Shown: positions 36,001 through 45,183 of the stretch, piece by piece
Layout of the letters: each line of letters starts with the position of its first letter
Position numbering within the stretch: the first letter of the stretch is position 1
Source: Lepisosteus oculatus
Lineage: Eukaryota; Chordata; Actinopteri; Semionotiformes; Lepisosteidae
Length of the DNA stretch: 64,000 nucleotides
Assembly (NCBI RefSeq): GCF_040954835.1
Contig: NC_090723.1
Span: forward strand, 6,272,001 to 6,336,000
Direction: 5' to 3'
Notes under the pieces: model-generated
The model's database searches: none
What the model saw: only the letters and a program-made list of their open reading frames with translations
What the model was told of the DNA's origin: nothing
Program-made: the position numbers and the translations under genes

Positions 36001-37082
36001 CCTCTCTTCCCATCACTGGCCCTGGTCTGTGCGTCTCTCTGTCAGGACAGGAGCGGTGCACCCCAGTTCTAATCTGTCTGGAGAAAACGGCTCTGATGTG
36101 ACCTGTTTGATAAGCGCAGCTGCAATTTAGCCATATTGCCGAGTTACGCGAGAGCAATATGCACCATGCTAAACTGGGGCAGCGCCACCTCCCCCATCTG
36201 TCTCATCTCTCCCCCTCTCTCTCCAGCGAACCTGTTCCTGCTGGTGTCATCTATCCTGAGTTCGAAGACCGCGGGGCCGCACACGCAGTTCGTGCAGAGC
36301 TTCATGGAGGAGTGCGTGGAGTGCCTGGAGCAGGGCAGCCGCGGAAGCATTTTGCAGTTCATGCCCTTCACCATGGTGAGGCGCTCCTTGTTGGCGCACC
36401 CTGGCAGATGCGCCGCAGAGGCAGAGTTAGGAACTCAGGGTGCAGGGTAGTGATTTCCCTGCAAGGTGGAAGCGAAGTCTCTGTGAATCGTTCTTGCGGT
36501 AGTAAATGTGCCTTGTGTGTTAATCTCCCGTAATACAGGAGACATGTTATGTAAATATACAAAAAACACATAGGTATAGGTGATTTTCTTTTACATTTTT
36601 CACTTAAGATGTTAATAATTTCAACTGGTGGTAAAGATGATCTAGTTCAGTAGCTCCCAATTCTAGTCTTAAAGACTCCTAGACCTTTTTGTTCCAGCTG
36701 AGCTCTGTTACATTGTTGAAACCCTTAATTGATCTTATAATATCCTTATTATAACCTCGTTAATTGATTGCAGCTTAAATGTTTTGGCGACTTTAGATAT
36801 TGTACTTTTAGAAGCAGATGACAATCTGCAGCTTTCAAGTAAGTGAAAACCCTGTGCCTGCCTGGTCTCTTTCCCTCTCTCACTCGTCCACACGTGCCAC
36901 AACCCTGTATCGCCCTCTCTATGTGGACCCTGGCTGACGTCTCTCTCATCTGCTTACCTGTGCAGGTGTCCGAGCTGGTGAAACTGACCGCCCTGGCAAA
37001 ACCCAAGGTGGTACTGGCCATCACAGACCTGAGCCTGCCACTAGGGAGGAGAGTAGCCGCCAAGGCTATTGCGGCCCTATAG
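21039..37082 (+). CDS. MED24: MED24, Mediator complex subunit 24, complete coding sequence
   Basis: MED24 (TRAP100/DRIP100) is a tail-module subunit of the nuclear Mediator complex, bridging activators such as nuclear receptors to RNA polymerase II. Twenty-five coding exons join in frame to give 989 codons and a TAG stop, the same length as the human protein. It starts MKVVNLKQAILQAWKERW and ends GRRVAAKAIAAL. The protein is largely helical repeats without enzymatic motifs. It contains two LxxLL-type motifs from the family, for example in LDLLLAAAAATGK and LLHMGGVFWF contexts. The start is chosen because it matches the family N-terminus and follows a splice acceptor at 21030. CSF3 lies downstream in convergent orientation, as in mammals. 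No disruption is seen. Confidence 0.98.
21236..21395 (-). mobile_element. 5S-rRNA-derived SINE, 5' part only
   Basis: On the minus strand this reads from a 5S-like head (AGCTCAGCAGGTGTGAGCCT, then CAGTACCTGGATGGAGACCT) into aaggttgctgctggaagagg. It stops at the point where the full copies continue into the body. It lies in the first MED24 coding intron. Confidence 0.7.
22445..22600 (+). mobile_element. Degraded tRNA-SINE fragment
   Basis: Phrases such as gtgtgtgtggagcttgcatg and ctggttctccggtttccacc match the body of the SINE family seen at 24968-25292. The ends are unclear. Confidence 0.4.
23690..23865 (+). repeat. Degenerate tandem repeat, about 50-bp unit, three copies
   Basis: Units with 'catacctcaagggg' and 'gttatata' phrases recur three times in a MED24 intron, strongly diverged from each other. 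No function is evident. Confidence 0.4.
24968..25292 (+). mobile_element. tRNA-derived SINE, near full length, ATGG-type tail
   Basis: The tRNA-like head has catggtagtaagcattgctg and a B-box-like gggttcagttcc. The body contains ggttttctctgggtgctctg and tgatggactgacatcctgtc. The 3' end is aaaatggatggatgg, a tail typical of fish SINEs mobilised by LINEs. Sense orientation in a MED24 intron. Confidence 0.75.
30382..30650 (+). mobile_element. tRNA-derived SINE with TTATC tail
   Basis: The Pol III A box (gtggctcagg) and an exact B box (ggttcgaatcc) are followed by ggcgctgtataaatggctga, gtctcatggagagcaag and a (cttat)n tail at about 30631-30648. This is a second SINE family, distinct from the ATGG-tail family. 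It is intact enough in the A and B boxes to suggest recent activity. It lies in a MED24 intron, sense orientation. Confidence 0.8.
31780..31850 (-). mobile_element. Penelope-like terminus remnant
   Basis: The minus strand contains CTGAAGAAGGCTCCACAGCC followed by GAAC, closely related to the core at 18465-18488 with one position of the expected GAAA changed. It lies in a MED24 intron. Confidence 0.4.
31991..32047 (+). repeat. (TGTGTTG)n microsatellite, about eight units
   Basis: A heptamer array lies in the MED24 intron and ends about 30 bp before the exon at 32077. It overlaps the zone where the branch point and polypyrimidine tract of that acceptor should lie, and is likely length-polymorphic. 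Confidence 0.9.
32505..32845 (+). mobile_element. Two tRNA-SINE 3' fragments
   Basis: The segment 32505-32562 has the family tail gaaaatggatggatgg. The segment 32735-32845 has the preceding body (cgatgggctggcttcccgtc). Their order is reversed compared with an intact copy, so they are separate insertions or a rearranged one. Confidence 0.5.
33810..33955 (+). mobile_element. LINE 3' remnant in a MED24 intron
   Basis: Nucleotide similarity to the other LINE ends in this window: cgtgtctttacacaaagaga, then ggcccgtttcaagaaattcc. It is 5'-truncated and frame-disrupted. Confidence 0.55.
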
Positions 37083-37520
37083 ACACTCTGCGTAGCCCTG
37101 CAGGGGGCGCTGTGGCACTGTTCTGTTGCAGCACTACCACGGAAACATCCACATGCCAAAGTCTATTTAAACATCCCCGTGGACAACACATGTGGCAGCA
37201 GGGAGCTGGACACACTCCATGGGCACACTGTGTACTCCAATTTAGGCTGGGCTTGGTTCCAAAGGAATCCAGTTATTTGACGTTTCATCTTTGAGCGCAA
37301 GGGGCTCTGGGGAGACCAACAGCCTGTGCCCTGAAAATGAAAATGGACTGAGCTGTATTTGTTCACTTAAGCTACACGATGTAATAGCCTCGGAACCACA
37401 AAAACGGATTTGCGTTGTTTTGTTTTTTTTACTGCTTATAATGAAAATCAGTGCAAGCTGAACATTTGACCTTTGTGTTAAAGTTAAAGCGTAACGAATA
37501 AAAAAAAAAAAAAGTACCTT
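37083..37520 (+). other. MED24: MED24 3' UTR and poly(A) signal
   Basis: After the stop, about 415 nt lead to AATAAA at 37497-37502, embedded in a genomic A-run. The UTR contains a GCAGGGGGCGCTG stretch near 37100 that partly fits a CTCF core. The short UTR is in keeping with the family. Confidence 0.7.
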
Positions 37521-39147
37521 TATGCACGCTTTCTTACAAAGAGGTTGTCTTAGTTCCAGTCTTGTGTTGTAAGGAGCAGAGTGTTGTCTCATCCCGGAAG
37601 TGATGCACAGGAAGAGATGTGTTTTCCGAGGTTCAGAGTCTCCAGAAGGAAACCACATGCGTGTCATAGATGAGGCAACTCCAGCCACAGCCACAGGGGT
37701 CGCCGGATTCTTCTAGACCCCTCGTATTGTTAAACAGGTGAAGCACAGCGTTGTTGGTTAGGAACAGAAATTGTGACAAGAGCCCAGCGTGCCTCCCAGG
37801 TTTTTGTTACACACTTGAGTTTTAAAAAAAGAACGATTTTGCAATACTGTCCTGTATGTGTAAATGTTAAATTACCACTTTCTAAGAACTGGGAGCACTC
37901 ATGAATTATTAAGCAATTAGTTTAAGTAATTCATTAAGCGTGTTCTTGCATTAAGGGAATTTAGAGAAGGTAATAATTTCCAAAGCACTTGTCGTTGATT
38001 GCGATAAAAGTGTCTCAAGCCTTTGGATATGGATGATTTCAGAGGTGACCTGTAAACCCTACTGGGATGGGGTTGTCCTAAACCAGCTGTTCCTCTGGAT
38101 GAGTTTACAGATGTTGATTCCCATTTAAGTTGCTGTTTATATGAGGATAATGAGATATAGATGTAAATATATATGTATATCGTTGCACGTTTTAGCCAGT
38201 AGCTGAATCAGACTTCTGAGCAAAAGTACTTTTTCAGCAGAATGGAGATGCAGGTGGTGTGCAGTAGCCACAGAAATCCAGATTAAAACATTCTGAACCC
38301 AGGCGGTAATGTCAGTGATCAGGTCATGGATATCTGTCAATATTTGATCTCTGCGTTTCAACAAAGGCCTCTCTCCATCGGCAATTGAGGCCACATACAG
38401 TATAAATTCATTAATAAATTCTACCCAACCGCAGTTAGACTTCATCAGATACCTCTCTACTTCAGTTACAGAACCTCTCCCAGCCATTGGACAATGTAAG
38501 ACTGAACTGGAACTGTGGGATTATGTGAAACCTTTATGGTTAACTGACGTCCCAAAAAAATCTAAATTTAAAATTTTGAAACGAGCCCTCACTTGAATCT
38601 TTTAAAACATATCTCTGGATATAGTAGTTGTGGACTCAGACAAACATGATCACAGGTTTCAAGTAGTCTTTGATTCTCGTTTTTTTTGCTTAAAAAATGC
38701 GTTCTTTTGCCCCAGGGGTTGTGACTCAATCTCTGTTTTGGGAATGTTGATCGCTCAGATAACGGATTACCTTTGACCTCCAGCAGTAAACTGAAAGGTT
38801 CGGTCCGATCTGGTCTCTGTTGAATCCCTTTGAGATCAGCTGAGGGACTGTCATTGTCTTCCTCCCTCTTCCTCATTTAGATTCCTTTAATTTGGGATTG
38901 TGCCCTAACAACTGGCATCTCTTTAGCTCATGGGAGCCCAACTCCAGTCCTCAAGAGATCCTGTGCAGCAGGTATAGAATGTCTTTTTCAATATGTTTTC
39001 CTAAGATCCAGGAAAGCCTTCATCTTGTCCAGTTAAGCACTTAACGAGTTTGATGAGGTAATCAAAATAGTATGAATAGATGAGGGTTCATCTGGAAAGG
39101 AGAGCAGTGCTTGCCCTGTACCTTACCCATTATCTTCTCTCTCGTCT

Positions 39148-39220
39148 CACCCGAAGAAGCTCTACAGCCAAAACGTCACATTTTCTTGCTAATTTTCAGC
39201 ACGGAAATATTCTCTACTTG
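39148..39220 (+). mobile_element. Penelope-like terminus remnant, plus strand
   Basis: CCGAAGAAGCTCTACAGCCA, AAACGTCACATTTTCTTGCT and ttttcagcacggaaat follow the same order as the Penelope-like end at 18.4-18.5 kb, with more substitutions. An old copy. Confidence 0.4.
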
Positions 39221-40974
39221 TCTATTCATTTATTTAACTGTTTTTTTTGTCTGTTTTTACTGTTATTGCCCTGTGTTGTGTCCTTAAAACACATTGAGCA
39301 TAGAAATGAAGAAATGGGATTTGCTCTTCGTGGGAAATGTTGAGAATAAAAACTGGATAACGAAAAGGCTGAGCTGTAATGAAAACTATGTGGCCTGCAA
39401 GGCCCAGATTTAGGAAATTTAAGCCTGGTAACAATTGCATGACATCTAAAAATCTTCTTGGGTTTTAATGCAGTTTTATCTATTGTGGTTTTTGGAGGGT
39501 TTAGGATTTATTGTGAGTAAGCCATGTCAATTCTGGAATCTGCACAAAGTTATTTTGAGAAGCGCAGAGTGTCTGAAGCACAGATCTCAGAGCCAGTGCT
39601 CGAGACATGCAAGGACAAGTCCATCAGCCCGGAGCTCTCCGTCAATATTACTGCACAAGAAAGGGCACTTTCCCACCCTCCTCCATCTAACCATTTACAA
39701 ACAGCTGTTGCAGATTTTGGAATCCTGGGCTTTTTGCTTGACGTTGCCCAAGGTAGGGAGAGAGGGAGCCGTGACGCCAAACGGGGCATGATGACATCAC
39801 AGTGAGTCACGTGGTTGGCATGAAGGCCTGCTCAGGATGCATTTCCTGCTGAAGTGCCCTGATGTGACCCCTGCTCTGCCCGCTCTCCGTGAGCAGCTCC
39901 GGCCTGTTTTCTGTTACAGCTGATAAGTGCCCTGGAGGTCCCACACATGCAAGTAAGTCTTCAAACCTGTCAGTTTCATGGTTGCAATTAAGGTTTGTAA
40001 AACCCACTCTCATCTGTAACCTTTCTAACGTTTATATGGGATGAAATTTGATATGTTTTGCTGGCTCAAGACTTTTGATTCACTAGCTTCCACATCTCTC
40101 GATTAACAGGGGATGGAGAGGCCATTTGAATCATTCGATTTGTTTTCAAGCCTTTGAAACAGAAATGGCATAGAGTGTACAGCTGCTTGTCCCAGTGCGT
40201 GTTTCTTTAACATGAAATGATATATTTTGTTACTAATGCAGGAAGTTAACAACACAATAGGGAGTGCAACATTTATTTGGCTAACAGCATACAGTTCTGT
40301 TCAGGGACTGGTCAGTTCCCTGGCCTCAAGCCCAAGAGCTTGGAGACATCTCGGCAGCCAGCTCAACACCAGCATCATTCATGGAGAGATTACAGATTAC
40401 AATTAACACAGCGGCCTGTGCTGCATCACAGATAGGCATGCTGAGTCAGATCTTTTATTTCTTATTGGTCTTCTGCCAAATGAAAGGAAGCAACAGTTGA
40501 GTGGTATGGTCTGTGCTGTTGCACCCTTGAACAAAGGTATCTCACTGCCCCAGCAGATAGTACCCTGATGTGTCTTAATCATCCTTATAAACAAGGGATT
40601 GTTCTCAGTTGAATTACATGTATCTGGCAAAATATGGATTCAAAAACAAATAGAAATGTCGAGAAGAAAAAGGTTTCTCAGTGCCTTTTATGATTGTTGA
40701 GCATTCATAGAGACAGAATAGACTCTTCCTCATCTACTTGCAGAGAAAGGTGTCACAAAATATGTGATGTTGTTAATATTAAAAGATTAGCAAGAGCATT
40801 AGCATGACAGCTGCCCTGTTAGAAAATTGGAAACATTAATATTAAATGGTTGTTCATACAGTTTTGTATATTGTTATTTACCCCTTTGTCTGCTTATTTA
40901 TTTCTGTGTTTGTTATTCCAAACAATGATGAACGTTTGGACCTGCAGGTTAGCTTGGGGGGGTTGGCGCTGTGA

Positions 40975-41065
40975 TGTCAGTCTGTGGGGCCTGGCTCCGA
41001 TTCCTGAACTGGGGCTCCTTCTGTGTGGAGTCTGCATGTTATCCCCCCGGATTATAAGATTTCAT
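40975..41065 (+). mobile_element. tRNA-SINE fragment
   Basis: Contains tctgtgtggagtctgcatgt, the shared body phrase of the SINE family in this window, preceded by a damaged B-box region (ctccgattcctgaa). Confidence 0.45.
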
Positions 41066-42194
41066 GGTCCGCTTTGAAACAATAAAACCCATTGACCCAC
41101 GGCAGCCCGTCCTGATTGCTTATAGACACCCCTGGTAGCACATCATCGCGCATCACTTAGGAGGAACGGGCAAATCACTGCGTCTTCCTCGAAAGCAGGG
41201 GGAATTCACCTCAGTTGTCCGGTTCCTTTTTCTTTTGCTTCTCAGTATTTCCCTCGGCATGCCATTCCGATGATGATGATGTCATTCCGGAGTCATCTGC
41301 TCCGCCGTGTTGCCCTTGCCCCCCCCAGCCGTGAGGCCAGGGGCCTCTCGTGGCCCAATTCCGGGGCTATTGCACAATAAAGCCCAGAGCTAACAATAGA
41401 CCGACCATCTTCCCTGGCGCATCAGTCACTTTGTTTCGCCAGCCCGCGCCGCCAGTCCTTGCTTCCTTTTTCGAAGAAAGGCAAGGGCGGCATCACCGTG
41501 CGTTCATCCTGAAAGCGTTTCCCAGAACGGCCCCCTGCCCTGGCATCACAGGCTCGGCACATGATTCACGCCCACCTGGGACAAGCGCGTCATTTTTCAC
41601 TTCGTTGTTATTCATTATTTATTGTTCACGGCCGTGCGATGCGTCACGCTGACGAACCGGGGTTCCTCCGGTCTGGCCACACTGAAGGGGCAGGAGTAGG
41701 GGGCTGGAGGGACTCATCTGTCATCCAGTGGACCTGTGGCTGGTCTGAGGGGCTCAGTGATCACCGGGTACACAGCTTCCGGGGAGAATCCCTCAATGGG
41801 GGAGAGACAAGACCGAGAACAGAAGGTCCTGTACTGACACTCGCAGAAAGCAATGGTTTTTAATCATTTCCACAGTGGGGGTGATCGTCGATCCTTTGCC
41901 ATTTTTGTTATTTCAGTACTGTGTCTTAGTTTGTCCCTGCCCTGCAGTTTAACCCAGTGAAAATGTCTTATTTCTGTCAATGTGGTAGAAAGGATGCTTG
42001 TGAAGCAAAAATGTTTGAAGCCCAGAAAGGCACTGTCCAAGTCCAGCCACTGTATGTCTGTAGGAACACCCGTGAAACGCAGACCAGGAGACATGGGTAG
42101 GAGTTAAGACCAAACCTTTAGAGGTTCAAGAGTGGACTCTAGCCTGATCAGTCACTTCAGCTCTGGAATGGACATACTGTATCCGTACATTTAC

Positions 42195-42408
42195 AATTTA
42201 GGACAAGAGGCACTTCCTTACACAAAGGGTTGTGGGTGTCTGGAACAAGGAACCTAAGCTTGTTATTGAAGCTGAGACCCTAGCATCCTTTAAGAAATTA
42301 GATGAAATTTCGAATTCCAGGATACCAGGATTAGATCCTTGGATCAGCTAGCTGCTAGTAAACCGGGAGGGTTAGATTGTTTGAATGGTCTCTTCTGTTC
42401 TGAGGCCT
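42195..42408 (+). mobile_element. LINE 3' end with readable ORF2 C-terminus
   Basis: The frame RHFLTQRVVGVWNKEPKLVI, followed by EAETLASFKKLDEI, is the best-preserved protein remnant of this LINE family here. It is followed by its 3' UTR (gaatggtctcttctgttctg). 5'-truncated. Confidence 0.7.
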
Positions 42409-44084
42409 TTTTGTGAGCTAATGTATATTTCTGTGCCTATTTTGAGCGCAGTTTTACAAACGGCAAGCTCTGATGATTGTGTATAGAACAACGACGCATT
42501 TTTAACAGAATCATGTTTTTTTTTCTTTCCAGTGGTCCCTTCTTGGGTGTTTGGAGCAGACCCCAGACAGGTCCAGGTCTTCCCACCATCCAGGAGGAGG
42601 AACCTGGTGGCTCCATTTTCAGAAACACAGGTCCAGTAATGACAACATCACACTTGTATTTTTTTTTAAATAGATTTATTGAGCACCGTATAAATCAAGA
42701 AAATGAAAAGTTTCAAGTAATAAACAGGGTTGTACAATACAATAAATACAAAATAGCGTGTTTTGCCGGTAGGAATAAATATCAGAAATAAATAAGCACT
42801 AAAAATACCACAAGTAAAAATACATTTTAAAAAAAGGATATTTGACTCTTGGAAAACAATTCCTCTGTTCCATATTGTCCCGAAAAGAAAGCACTTTCCT
42901 TTCCAGGTGTAAAAAACACAAAGAATGACAATGTACTGGCAACTGCTTTTTGTCTGGACTGCGATTGATGTGTATTCTAGTTGTGTGGTGTTGGGTTTGT
43001 ACTAACCTTTGCACTTGTTGTATTTAAATTGTACCATTGCAATATCATTGCACTTTTCTGTTCTGTCTGTAATTTGCCAAGAATAAACACATTTACTTAA
43101 CAACTAAATAATAATATAAATAATACTTAACATTTCAACATTCTCAACGAACAACCCTGCATTACACAATATAAAAAGCTGCATATTTCAGTATCAAACA
43201 TTTTCCCATTTTTGTATAACGTATCAAGATTATTTTTATATATAAAAATTGTGAGAATGAGATATCAATGGTAGTGTCTCTTGTGTCCTTTTCTAAGGAC
43301 ATTAGAAGTGTCACAGAGTATACTGCCATGATCACAACTGGTTATTCTGACACTTCAGAATAACTTCGCCACATCGTTGGAGCTATAACTGATGTTATTA
43401 ATAAATATATAAAAGCCATAAATATATCAAAATTGCAGAGTCTAATCCAGCAAACTCATGAAGGATTCTGTTTATGACAAAGAGTGGACCCTCATCAGCA
43501 TCTCAGTGACTGAAAACAAACAGTTCGGCTAATTTTCAGAATCCTGTTGTTCATTTCTTTCACAAATTTCTTCTGTTTTTAACAACAGTTACAATCCGTA
43601 ATGCTCATGGCATGTCACCTCCTGGCGAAAAAGACCACAAGCTCAGAGCGACAGCTGGGGTCTGTCAGAACTCTTTAGAACATCATCATGTACAACATGA
43701 CAGATTCTGTCCTCTCTGCTCTCTGAATGCAGAGATATTGCTTGCTACCGCAGTCACTCCTTGCCTGTTCTCTTAATCAACTCCGGCACTGCCCAGTAGA
43801 TGCTCTCTCCATCCAGGCAGCGCTGGAGACTCCTACACTCTGCTGGCAATTCCAGGAGAGCGTTAAGAACAGCCAAGGTAAAGAAACGCAGACATGCTGG
43901 GAGCACAGGGCCATGTCCGTTCTCCACAGCCTGTTACTGGTACACAGTGCCCAGCACTGTAACCAATGTACAACTCGCTGGTGTTGCAAGTAGTTTTTAT
44001 CATTCCTGTAGAGATATGTACAGTATTTTTAAATCAGTGCAAGTATATATATATATGTCTGTGTGTGTGTGTTTTAAAAAATGT

Positions 44085-44090
44085 TTTATT
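44085..44090 (-). terminator. CSF3: Candidate CSF3 poly(A) signal
   Basis: TTTATT on the plus strand is AATAAA on the minus strand, about 100 nt downstream of the AU-rich element and 1.1 kb after the CSF3 stop. Other AATAAA matches exist further on, so the 3' end could be longer. Confidence 0.4.
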
Positions 44091-44191
44091 TGTCAATATG
44101 TACAGTATGTCATCAAAATACAAAGAGTATGAAGGAGGGGGAATGATCTAGCTTATAGAAGAAAAACAATAATATCATCTTTGCTTGTGTG

Positions 44192-44238
44192 AATAAATAA
44201 TCAAATAAATAGGTAAATAAGTCAAATAAATTAATTAG
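44192..44238 (-). promoter_or_regulatory. CSF3: AU-rich element in the CSF3 3' UTR
   Basis: On the minus strand four AUUUA pentamers occur within 40 nt (plus-strand TAAAT at 44194, 44206, 44214 and 44227), including one full UUAUUUAUU nonamer (44192-44200). Clusters like this in mammalian CSF3 and other cytokine mRNAs recruit decay factors and keep the message short-lived. The position, about 950 nt after the stop, fits a UTR element. Function is inferred. Confidence 0.6.
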
Positions 44239-45183
44239 AAAATAAGCCCGGAGTCTTGCCTCCCTGTGGCATCACCGGAGCGCTGAGTCATGGTCAGCAG
44301 TGCGCCAGGATTCACCCCGGAGCATCAGGGAGGATCTGCCGAGTCATGGTCATGACACGCAACGTTGGTGAGTCAGGGCCTGACTACGCATGGGGCCAGT
44401 ATGGTTTTTTTCTTCAATTCCCCATGTTTTTGAAAAGTAACCCCGTCAACCTTGGCAACCTTTTGCAGAATACAAATATTTATCAAATAGAACAAAACCA
44501 TTTTGCTTTTAGCCCTTCTAGCCCCTTTCCCCCTTAATAAATAAGAATTTCAGAATTTATTTAAAGAATAAGGTATTAACCTTTGATATCTCCTGAGAAA
44601 TTATTTCCCTAAGCCTACAAAGGAGGAGATCCCTACAAATCCGATTGCATGGGGTGCAATTGGGTGCACACCAGCCTAGCGATAGGAAAGATTCAGTACC
44701 TGCCATGTCACTGTCTCCACACCTGACCAGAACAGAAGAGCTGTGATAAGGCACCCTGAATGCTGCAGTGATCTCTTTAAAAGCAAGGAGACCAAAAGTA
44801 TCTCACAGCTCAAATTGCTATTTTGGGATTGCTTGAATTATGTGCCCGAAGAATGTAAATAGACAAAATCCTGTTTTGATCAATGTATATGTTGTTTTTT
44901 TGTAGAAAAAACACAGCTAAATCTCATGCTTCCTAAAATACAAAGGTGCTTCTTGAGACTTACAGGCTTATTCTTCTGTCTGTGGCCGAGAAACAGTGAC
45001 ATGGATCACAATCTAGCATTACTAAATGAATCCTATTTGGCTTTTAAACCATCAGAGGTTTTTTTCCCAACAAAGAGGTGCTGTAAAACATATTTTCTAG
45101 GCTGTTTTGAGACAAGAAAGTATGTTTTTTTGCTAAGAGAGGCTGGGTTTTCTTTTGTCCAGTGTAGGATTACCATCTCTGGC

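Larger units (their letters stand above)
21039..37082 (+). other. MED24: MED24 exon map
   Basis: Coding exons: 21039-21168 (acceptor at 21030, so the exon starts 21031), 21747-21829, 21987-22025, 22298-22371, 22926-23146, 23392-23503, 24027-24177, 24705-24818, 25754-25801, 26002-26084, 26524-26610, 26845-26956, 27512-27654, 28146-28183, 28302-28384, 29290-29468, 29688-29787, 30015-30199, 31099-31363, 32077-32258, 32927-33020, 33348-33447, 35667-35747, 36227-36375 and 36966-37082. The total is 2970 nt. All borders are AG...GT and all phases agree. The longest intron is 33448-35666; apart from a LINE remnant near 33.8 kb I see nothing functional in it. Confidence 0.93.
37521..44060. other. Spacer between MED24 and CSF3, repeat-bearing
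   Basis: No splice-supported conserved gene is visible. Contents: an unexplained minus-strand reading frame at 38137-38487, a Penelope-like end at 39148-39220, a SINE fragment at 40975-41065, a GC-richer stretch at 41100-41900, a LINE end at 42195-42408 and AT-rich sequence at 42650-43500. MED24 and CSF3 converge on this spacer. Confidence 0.6.

Noticed and set aside
41350..41863. Overlapping plus-strand frames in the GC-richer part of the MED24-CSF3 spacer
   Set aside because: No family resemblance, no splice context and biased composition.
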